Below are positions 55,575 to 64,000 of a stretch of DNA of 64,000 nucleotides, piece after piece. A program made the position numbers and the translations under genes. The notes beneath the pieces were generated by a model. The model was not told the origin of the DNA. It searched no databases and was given only the letters and a program-made list of their open reading frames with translations. Position 1 is the first letter of the stretch. Each line of letters starts with the position of its first letter. The stretch covers positions 1 to 64,000 of the forward strand of contig JAUCBJ010006239.1 of the NCBI GenBank assembly GCA_032718475.1. Reading direction: 5' to 3'. The stretch is from Nemertoderma westbladi. Its lineage: Eukaryota > Xenacoelomorpha > Nemertodermatida > Nemertodermatidae.

Positions 55575-56955
55575 GTCAGTATTACATACGTCAAATAAAT
55601 GTAATAAATGTCAAAATATTGAAATGTCAAACTTACCTTGGTATATATATATATATATATCTTGAACGACACCATAAGGCCATGATATATACAGATGTGG
55701 CCTTTGTATGAAATTTGATTTATATCGGGGCCATGTAGTGTAAATTGTGGCAGTAGTGCGTAACGCCTATATGGTCATGTGGCTATTGTGACAGAGGCCG
55801 GATATTATTAAAATTAAGAAATTTTTTGATTGATTTTACATAAATTTTGTGAGTCAGAAATATATCACAAATTAGATTATTCGTACATTTATGATACTTA
55901 ACGTGTAAAAGTAAGCAGAAATAATTTATCGATCATGCTTATTTTTAGCTTATTATGCTTGTATTGTTAATGTTTCGATGTATAAAGTGGTCATTGCCAC
56001 GACCTAATACTGTATTATTTAAATTCTTGGTTAACTAACTATTATTAGGGACTTATAACATCTGTTTATCTTTCAAATAATTAATAAACAACTTCATTTT
56101 TCAATTACAGACCCATTTTTACAGCCATTTAAATATTGCGGGACGAAACGCCCTAGAATACCTAGATCCATAACGCCTGTTACGCCCATTATCCAAATTA
56201 TTATCCGACGAAATACCCGTTATCGAATTACTGACACTGATGCCGGTCAGTCACAATCTAATACTAAGTCCTCCTAAAGGGGGCGGCGAGCAATGAGAAA
56301 TGCAAATAAATTGTCTAAGCACTAATTTTAATTATTATTAAATTTAAAAGAATTAGAATAAAAAGGCACAAAGAATTGAATTATTAAGAAGATAGGCCTA
56401 ACTAAACTATATGATTAAAATACAAAGACAATTAGATTCCAAGAATCAAATATTTCGGGGATGGTTCTATAACTCTGAAAAACTAAACTAAATACTGTGA
56501 CTTGGAATTATTTGTTTTTAATCATTTCTAAATCATATTTTTATATAAGATAATTGATTTCAAATCGGAAGACAGCTTGGTGAGATATTATTGACACTTC
56601 TCGAGTTGTGGCTGTTAGACTCATTCACACATAGAAAGTGAATTCAGAAATTAAATCAGAGACTTGAAAAAATAGTTAGCGCGTTTTCTTAGACAAACGT
56701 TATTGTTGGAAATATGTCATGAAATAAACCTTCTTACACCAATTGTTTTCAAAACAATAACATGCTAAAAATTTGTTTTTTTAACATACATAGTGAGTGC
56801 ATATGATTACAAATAAATGTGTACAGAGAAAATTTCTAAAATGAAAAAAATTGTCAATAATATTTTTAAAAAATATATTTTTTGCATATAATTTGAAAAA
56901 GGTATTCACATTTTATTTTTATTTTTTACCCTCCTTCAAGGAAATATAAAATTAT
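55575..56955. other. BEL3 upstream flank, AT-rich
   Basis: No gene. A (TA)n run at about 55640-55660. A minus-strand GGTAAG just upstream of the BEL3 ATG (about 55634) resembles a donor. No LTR could be recognised. Confidence 0.5.
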
Positions 56956-56963
56956 GTGTGTAC

Positions 56964-57375
56964 TAGTGTTTAAACGGGATCAGACTTTTCGGGATTTCCG
57001 GGATCGGGACCGGGATTACCACCCTCGGGATCCCGATTTTCGGGATCGGGATTGCAATTTGAATTCAATTTTCTTAAAAGTTTTCAGTATATCTGGAGTT
57101 GTTTGTACAAAATGGGTTTTTACTCAAATATTTGTAATATAAAGTTATAGTAAAATTAATTCATTGTTGATTACTGGATGGTTTACTATGACGAAATACA
57201 AATTCGTTACAAAAATAATATTTTGTTCTGGTTCAATATTCATATAATATTCAACAATTTTACTTCACTATTTATACTTCGGGGATCCCGTTCCATAAAA
57301 GTTGGGATCGGGACCGGGATACAATTTTTCGCCGGGATCCCGATTTTTCGGGATCGGGATCCCGTTCAAACACTA
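56964..57375. mobile_element. hAT-type MITE (412 bp) with 8-bp target-site duplication
   Basis: Terminal inverted repeats TAGTGTTTAAACGGGATC (left) and GATCCCGTTCAAACACTA (right) differ at one position. They are flanked on both sides by GTGTGTAC (56956-56963 and 57376-57383). Eight-base duplications and subterminal repeats are hallmarks of hAT elements. Here many copies of CGGGATC/GATCCCG lie within about 110 bp of each end. The AT-rich core has no transposase. The frames crossing it are chance ORFs. Confidence 0.9.
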
Positions 57376-57383
57376 GTGTGTAC

Positions 57384-57901
57384 ATCTTATTTGGACACAA
57401 ACTGAGAATTCATTCACAACTTGATGACCAATTTCAGCCATTGTAAAATATACCAGACTTTCTGCCGTTATATTTCACTTTCCAGTTTACCCCAATGTGA
57501 AGACATAGTGAAAAATGTTTTTCACTAAAAATACAGGTTACAGAAGGGCTGAATCTAACCAAAACAATAAACGATTTAGTATATGTACAACAGGTTATAA
57601 GACTGAAATGAGTGCAAAAAACACTTAAGGATTTTAAAAAATACAAATTCTTCAAATATAAAATTACAATATAATTTCGACCGAAAAGTGAAAACCTGGT
57701 ATTTGTCAACGGCGGTTTGCCGATGTTGGTCCACAGGCAAATTGGCGCTGTGTTTTTATTATCATTAATGTAAAAAACCAAGATAATTTGTTTATAGATA
57801 GATTGCCCTACCACATGAGATGAAATGTCTACATTTTATACTGTATTTTCCTCCAGTTATAACTTTGAGTATAGTTATACTGTATATGTATACTTTCTTT
57901 A
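57384..57901. other. No gene seen
   Basis: AT-rich. The 126-codon minus-strand frame at 57434-57814 shows no domain and I do not consider it a gene. Confidence 0.5.
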
Positions 57902-58109
57902 TACAGTCTGACCGTGTCAGTCTGCATTCATTAACTTTATACATACTTTGTACAGTCTGACCGTGTCAGTCTGCATGCATTAACTTTATACATACTTTGT
58001 ACAGTCTGACCGTGTCAGTCTGCATTCTTTACTTTATACATACTTTGTACAGTCTGACCGTGTCAGTCTGCAGTCATCACTTTCAATTGCCCGTCTGACC
58101 GTGTCAGTC
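57902..58109. repeat. 49-bp tandem repeat (about 4 copies)
   Basis: The unit contains GTACAGTCTGACCGTGTCAG and TTAACTTTATACATACTTT. The palindrome CTGACCGTGTCAG (CTGAC-n3-GTCAG) recurs in each copy and once more, isolated, at about 58095. Last copy partial. Confidence 0.88.
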
Positions 58110-59595
58110 AACCTTTACTTGTGATAGCGGTACCGTGTACCGTGTACAGCTCAAGGATGGATTATTGGGGCATTTGAAATTCTGAAACACAGCGTTTGTA
58201 GGGTCCAAACCCCTACAAACTGTTATCTCGCCCTACTTTCGGATATATTTCAATATTCCACAGTTCCAAGATTTCTAATGCTGTAATGTTGACCTACAGT
58301 TTGGTTGTTGATGTTGGTGCTTATTGCTATAGACCTATTGCCGATATTATTGAACCACAATAATTATTACTGGAGACAGCTCCTAGGTTGGGGGCCGATT
58401 ATTATCAATCCGGTGAGTTTTTGGAGTTATTTATAAACCTCTTGGGTATAACCTAATTAAAGCTTGATATCATAATAACCTCCCACGTTAGATAGGCCTA
58501 GGTAGCAAGTTCATTGACCTCAATTATAGACACCATTTATCCGTTTGTGAGCGAGATAGTTTTCTCGAATTCAAGTTACAACGCCCATGACAGCATGACC
58601 CCCTTTATTGTGTAATCGCAGCCATGCAAAGTCGTTCCATCCTTCTGAGAAATCACATTGTTAAAATCGACTTTGACATTTCAGAATTTCAATTTTTCAC
58701 AGTCTTTGCTTGTCATTCGTATAGTTCTATATCGGTATAGTGGCCTATAGATCTATGCATCACTAGGCCTAGGCCAGTCTGCCAGTAGGCCTACTAATAA
58801 TTTTTATACCCAAAATTTGCATTGGAATTAATTTTCTCCATATTTTGTAGACCTACCGTTACTATACCTGTATACTGCCATATGTTGTTAAATGGTAGTA
58901 CAGTGGTAGGCTACATGGTATCTATCTCAATATTATACTGATATACCCTACTTCACTACTTGTCAGCTTGTATGACGTAGGGTAGGCCTGGTTATATCTG
59001 TATATGGCTTACTAGAGTTATACTGTTATACCGGTGCTAACAAAACTAACTGCCAGACTGCCTACCTGTAATCAAGTAGGCCTACCGTATATACCGGTAA
59101 TTACTGTAATTATCTGGCCTATATACTTTATATAGGCATACCGGTACAGTATTTGACATACAAGCATACAGACAGAGTTCAGAGTTGAGCTTTGCAGTCT
59201 CCATGGTTCGTTAGTTGTGGGATCTTCCTCACTTCTAGCAGATCACAGGAGCAGTTCTGTAGTGGTAGTGCACCCAAGTCGGTGTGTGTCTGTCTGCTGG
59301 TCTGTGAATTTATGAATTTAATTCATTACAAATTCCGAAAATTCAATATTTATTATATAAATATATATATATATACCGGTCCCAGTTTATAATAAATTTG
59401 TACCGGTAATTTAATTCCAAAATTTCTACCTGTCTGATAGTCTAATAGTACTACTGAAAGTGTAACAGCTACAGCAGTAGGCCTACAACAAATGTATATA
59501 TATCAGTATAGGCCTACTGGTAAATAAATTTATACCTGTCAGCCTGCAGTTCCCTCAGCATAATACCATATCATTCTGTTCCTATTTAATATAAA
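58110..59595. other. Upstream region of the Gag-like ORF; AGGCCTA-rich
   Basis: No gene. The palindromic word AGGCCTA and the word ACCGGTA recur many times between about 58490 and 59520. The region could include an LTR and leader for the ORF that starts at 59596, but no second LTR was seen. Confidence 0.45.
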
Positions 59596-60633
59596 ATGAG
59601 TACCCAATCCACACACAGTAAGAAAGGTATGAAATCTACACAAAGCAAGGAGAATGTAGACCAAGATAGTACACTCAGTGGTAACCTTTCACAGGCACAA
59701 TCAGATTCTTATCTTGGAGGAGCTACTTCCCAAGATTCGAAGGAAATTTTGACTAGTCTGAATGCATTAGGTATTTCCACCACTTCTTTAGAAGGGGAAG
59801 GTTGGCGTAGAGTGGTTGGTGGTCTTTTTAGTCGTTTCACACGTCGTGTAAATGAGATCCTGAAAATTTTGGAAGATCAAACTGCTCAAGTGGATCCTGA
59901 ATCTGTTAAGGGGTTTCCAGATGAAATTCAAATAATAATAGACAAACGGAAGCATCTAAGTTATACATTGCGTAGGTTTGCCATTTTATCAGCACGTGAA
60001 CCGCTTCGGCTATATCTAGAACAGTCAGATACTTTGTTTAATGAGTTAGTCGAACATTTTCAAACTTTGGTAGCACCAGTTTATTGTCCACAGGTTGATA
60101 TTTCAGTCAATAAGGTTGCAGACTTAACACTTTGCCCAGATGACAGTATTTCTCAGACTTCATCAAATTCCCAGAGGAGTCAGGCTAGTTCTACAGTGCG
60201 TGCCCGAATCGAGGCTGAGCGCAAATTAGATGCAGAGAAATTGGAACGAGTGAAGAAGTTAGCAAACCTAAAATTAAAGCAGGCTGCTACCCAGATAAAA
60301 GCGCAAGAGGAGATAAATGCTACATTGGATGAAATTGCCCAACGGGAGACTGTGCGAATCACTGAGCTCAGTTCACCATCATCTCATTCCAACCACACAT
60401 CAGAACAAAGGTGTCAATCTCCAGTCTCACAACCTTTGGAATTCAATCCATTACTGTCCTCTACACAGGTGCAAAATCCCATGAAGGCAAATATGGATCC
60501 ATCAGTACAGCCAATGTCAGTTCAACCACCAAATCATACACCACGTGTGCCATTAAATCCCAATGTGAACCCCTTCCCACCATTGAAGCTCCAACAACAA
60601 GGGGTGCGGGTGCTAGGGGAGGGAGGGTGGTAG
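59596..60633 (+). CDS. Isolated BEL/Pao Gag-N-like protein (345 aa), intact ORF
   Basis: The protein has a Ser/Thr/Gln-rich N-terminus (MSTQSTHSKKG), then a helical block with EGWRRVVGGLFSRFTRRVNE and LRLYLEQSDTLFNELVEHF. A Ser-rich hinge follows, then a coiled coil at about residues 200-255 (RARIEAERKLDAEKLERVK, LANLKLKQAATQIKAQEEIN). The tail is Pro/Asn/Gln-rich, ending RVLGEGGW beside a G homopolymer. The Ser hinge followed by an Ala/Glu/Lys coiled coil is the layout of BEL/Pao Gag N-terminal regions. No DUF1759, zinc knuckle or pol follows in the next 3 kb, and there are no frame breaks. It is either a truncated element or a stand-alone or co-opted gag gene. Confidence 0.7.
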   Translation: MSTQSTHSKKGMKSTQSKENVDQDSTLSGNLSQAQSDSYLGGATSQDSKEILTSLNALGISTTSLEGEGWRRVVGGLFSRFTRRVNEILKILEDQTAQVDPESVKGFPDEIQIIIDKRKHLSYTLRRFAILSAREPLRLYLEQSDTLFNELVEHFQTLVAPVYCPQVDISVNKVADLTLCPDDSISQTSSNSQRSQASSTVRARIEAERKLDAEKLERVKKLANLKLKQAATQIKAQEEINATLDEIAQRETVRITELSSPSSHSNHTSEQRCQSPVSQPLEFNPLLSSTQVQNPMKANMDPSVQPMSVQPPNHTPRVPLNPNVNPFPPLKLQQQGVRVLGEGGW

Positions 60634-60643
60634 ACATAGAGGA

Positions 60644-60660
60644 GGGGGGGGGGGGGGGGG
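60644..60660. repeat. Homopolymer, 17 G
   Basis: A G run just after the stop of the Gag-like ORF. A second G run of about 13 lies near 61448-61460. Confidence 0.9.
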
Positions 60661-60699
60661 TGGGTGATCGGTATAGAAACTGAGGAATAGAAAATCCAG

Positions 60700-63600
60700 C
60701 AGCAATAGAGGAAAATCAGCCTCTCCCACCTCTCTTGATACTCCCCAAATTCTTACACAAATATCGCATTACTGTATTAGTACATAGAACCACACTCATG
60801 TCTGCCAGTCCATGTTACTGTGTTTGTCTTAGTAGTAGTCTCAAATTTCCCGCCTTGTAACGTCAGTTTGCGGTGGCTTAATTAACTCTTAATAATTTCA
60901 TCATTAAGATTATTTGTTTTATAATAATTAATATCTTATTTATATTATTAAAAAAAACAAATAAGCAATAATCATATATATTATTACATTATCAGTACTT
61001 TAATAGGAACACAGGGTATATCCATTATCGATTCTGTACACCAAATATGCATCCCAAACATCATAAACCTAATACAGTAGGTTATTAACATTATTAATAT
61101 TATTACTGATCGGAAATTCCGCAATAATTAATTTTACCCATAACAACTATTAATGTACTGTACCAACATACAGCACCACAAGTTTGCTGCCTAGGGCCTA
61201 TACCTACTATATAATATTCGGCTGTGCCATCTTTCAGTAACATTTACGATGTCAGTATAATATCAAAGCTGTAAAAAAATTAATATTATGATGAAACATA
61301 TATGTTTCACAAACAATTCGAATTCACAAACAATTTTAATATTGGACTAGACTGTGAAGTTCTGTTCATATAAGAGTGCGATTTAAATGGAATTGTTGGA
61401 AACTGAAATCCACAATTTACTAATTGTTAGGCCGAAAATAAGGAGGGGAGGGGGGGGGGGTGGTAGAATTCCTTATTAGAGATTAGCCCCAATGTCCCTC
61501 TCGTCAACCCAAGGTGTTGACGGGACATTGGGGATCTTGTTTAGTACCAAAAATATTTCAAATTTTATTTAAACCCAACAAAAAAATAAAATATCAAAAA
61601 ATGAAAACTAAATTTTACTGTTTAACAAAATATATACTTGGTTAATATTACTGTAAGTATTTGCATTAAAATAAAAAATTTATTTGCATAATTATCACAA
61701 AAGCAACTTTATATCTTTGCTTTTGTAAATACGCTAAAAGATATCAGTATTTCTACAAAATGCAAAATAATTTATTAAACAAATTTTAATTATGAAATAT
61801 AACAATATATTTATGGTATATAGCTATAGCTGTTTATACTATTAATATATTTACATAATAATAAATATTATTATTATTTAGTATAATATATTAAAGATTC
61901 AATACTAAATTGTGAATTTAATTTGTTCAATTAATAAAATAATTTCTGCACATGGCAATATACCGTAGGACCACAAATAATTAATACATGGGCATACATT
62001 TAAACCAATACGACGTCATAAATGTTAACACAGTAACTGAATATAGGCACAGGTTATCTATAAGTCAATCGATAGACAATAACAAAATTAAAAAGCATTA
62101 AATAACGCGGTGGTTTGGTATCCCTACCCGGATGCGGTTTGGATGAAACGAAGACATGAAAGTTAAAAACTCAACGAACCAAAGCGTGTCTGGTCGACTG
62201 ATAGACACCGAACCACTCGCGAATTTAAACTGGGGATCCCAACTCGCTCCAGAACGCAACCCATAATAACTCATCGCTTGCTGTTGCATTGAATTGCTCT
62301 ACCGCAGTTGACCCACGAAAGTTTTGCACTTTGTATTTCAGTATTTCATGCCGCTGATTCTAGAGCCTAAGATTTCATCCGGTAAACGTTGCAATTTCCA
62401 GAAACCACGCACTGTAATCGTACCGATACCACGAAGTCTCTTTAGTTTCACATGCATGTTTGCTTTTAGCGAAGTCCTGCTTACGTATACGTACAATGCG
62501 ATTGGAACTACCAGTAGTTTTCCCACCGGATTCGAGCAGTAGGTGCACTTTTGCATCTTTCAGCATTGCGTCGGAGAAACGAGGCGAAGGGCCGGAAGTC
62601 GCGATGATAGAGTTCCGGTATGACCCTCTCTCGACCTTGGCCGTCGAGAGATATGCGAGAATGTTATCGCAAACGTGCTGGCACCCAGTCCGCCAGTTTG
62701 TGTCATCAACGTTGAAGACTCAGCAGTCATCTATATGCAGAAGGAGACGATTCGTTAGGATAAGCTGCAAGTGATCCCCACCTCATAGGGATCCTCGGAT
62801 ATAAGGATTACAGGATTACAACTTCCGAACTTGAAGTTTAGAACTGCAGTAGGCCTATAATGCAGGCAGATTGTCTCATGCGTTTACTAAAATCCTGAGG
62901 TTATTAGCCAAATGGGTGAATGTGGATTGGTTAGGCCTACTGAAAGAACATGAGAAAACAAAAATGCTAGGCCTAGTACAATCACAGTATTAGGCTCACT
63001 AAAAATTAACAAATAATAAATGAAATACTGAAATAGGCCTAAATTTAATTATACAACAACCGTCAGACCATACCTGCTGCCTGCATACAGCCGTACCAAA
63101 CCTGATAACATGCAGACAAGCCTAGAATACAAGTGAAATGTATAGTAGGCAGGTAGGCCTACTGTCAGACTGTAGTAAGGCCTGTGAAAGTACGGGCGGT
63201 GGTACGCTACTGCTGTACTGCAGTACTGCAGCAGGCGTCCCAGTGGAGGGGCAGACCGGTATATAAAATCCAACACTACCGGTAATTGCTACACAGCCAG
63301 CTGTGAGTTCATTATTCTTGCCCAAGGCGCCTTGTCCCTGCCTCACACTACAAAAAGTGTTGCCGTCGCTAGGATACAAATTATCTGTTATTGGTTAGAG
63401 CTGTACCATTAGTTGGCTTTGGTTGTGTTTGATGTAGGCCATCATGTTATGATATTCAAATGGATTGATGGAGGGAATTTCAAAATGGTCAAATAATACA
63501 ACAATAATGAAATTTTTAATATGATGTGCAATTATAAAAATCGCTGTAACTCTGGTGCAACACGACCGTATTCGATGAAATTTTCATTGTTACGTACGAA

Positions 63601-64000
63601 AATTAATGCGTTTACAATTGCTATACTCAATATATTTATAATCGGCATGATTTTTAAACTATAAGAGTTTAAGAGCCGGGAATTGCCAAATTGTGGCTAC
63701 GTAGGCCAGATTTGACCACAAAATTGACCAGGTTCGTGCAACTCTTGAAAATTTTGGAATGTGTCAATTTTGTTCTACTATCATGTTCTATAAATGACCA
63801 AAGTTAAAAAAAATATAATTCCTAGGAAGTTGTTTTATTTGTGATAAATATGTAATTTTATGGTGAAAATTGGTTAATTTCGTTAAAAATCAGTGAAAAT
63901 TTGACGGTTTGGAGTAAAATTGGGTGGGTTGGGCCAACTCATATAAATTGTTGCCAGTGTTATTTTTCTTATCCTAAAACGTTCTTTAATTGAGCACAGT
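60700..64000. other. AT-rich non-coding flank
   Basis: No gene I can support. Small frames near 62100-62770 overlap on both strands and show no domain. AGGCCTA words recur at 62840-63180, and the last 600 bp are strongly AT-rich. A hairpin at 61487-61533 is listed separately. Confidence 0.45.
61487..61533. other. Long hairpin (18-bp stem, 4-nt bulge, 7-nt loop)
   Basis: CCCCAATGTCCC, a TCTC bulge and GTCAAC on one side pair perfectly with GTTGACGGGACATTGGGG on the other, around the loop CCAAGGT. No flanking gene explains it. It could be the tip of a small inverted-repeat transposon or a hairpin RNA. Confidence 0.8.

Noticed and set aside
62098-62774. Possible host exon with overlapping frames on both strands
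   Set aside because: Short frames without recognisable motifs or convincing splice sites; I cannot support a gene.
1-64000. CRISPR array interpretation of the tandem repeats
   Set aside because: Repeats are contiguous without unique spacers, and the window is clearly eukaryotic (introns, BEL/Pao, LINEs).

Overview
This is an intron- and repeat-rich animal genomic window. There are no bacterial operon features. Recognisable content is a spliced gene for a ZRSR2/U2AF35-related splicing factor, several BEL/Pao LTR retrotransposons, non-LTR retrotransposons, a hAT-type MITE and long minisatellites. The AGGCCTA and ACCGGTA words that recur around 58.7-59.5 kb and 62.8-63.2 kb, plus the BEL/Pao load, suggest a marine invertebrate. 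The lineage is not proven.

Left part (1-12.3 kb). On the minus strand lie the last three recognisable exons of a ZRSR2-like gene: 6019-5815, 4376-4211 and 3968-3010. Splice phases are consistent, and spacing matches my recollection of the human protein. The last exon carries a hugely expanded RS domain built from a 30-bp repeat that runs on past the stop codon to about 1209. The intron upstream of exon 6019-5815 holds about 120 copies of a different 30-bp repeat. Each copy reproduces the pyrimidine tract and AG of the real 3' splice site, in the same reading frame. The intron at 4377-5814 holds a palindromic element with GGACAATTCGGTCC arrays. A 41-bp satellite with a 533-bp higher-order period fills 10.69-12.32 kb.

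12.3-26.8 kb: BEL1, a 14.4-kb minus-strand BEL/Pao element with 1.9-kb LTRs and three long open frames: a Gag-N coiled-coil protein (293 aa), a Gag/protease/integrase polyprotein (1558 aa) and a triple zinc-knuckle protein (554 aa). The polyprotein has no reverse transcriptase or RNase H; a low-complexity linker sits where they should be.

26.8-40.8 kb: BEL2, a plus-strand, decayed BEL/Pao element that lacks its 5' part. It is broken between RNase H and integrase by a non-LTR retrotransposon pair forming an 898-bp near-identical inverted repeat.

40.8-48.4 kb: minisatellites, a locally duplicated repeat with an inverted end, and a degenerate minus-strand Gag/protease remnant.

48.4-55.6 kb: BEL3, a minus-strand, decayed relative of BEL1 that keeps RT and RNase H but shows no integrase. 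It is interrupted by a 5'-truncated LINE with a 17-18 bp target-site duplication. BEL1 and BEL3 share a dispersed motif (GGTAGGCTCGCAAGCCTTCC-like) read in all three frames.

55.6-64 kb: a 412-bp hAT MITE with an 8-bp duplication, a 49-bp tandem repeat, an isolated intact BEL-Gag-like ORF (59596-60633), a strong hairpin near 61.5 kb, and otherwise AT-rich sequence with no gene I can support.
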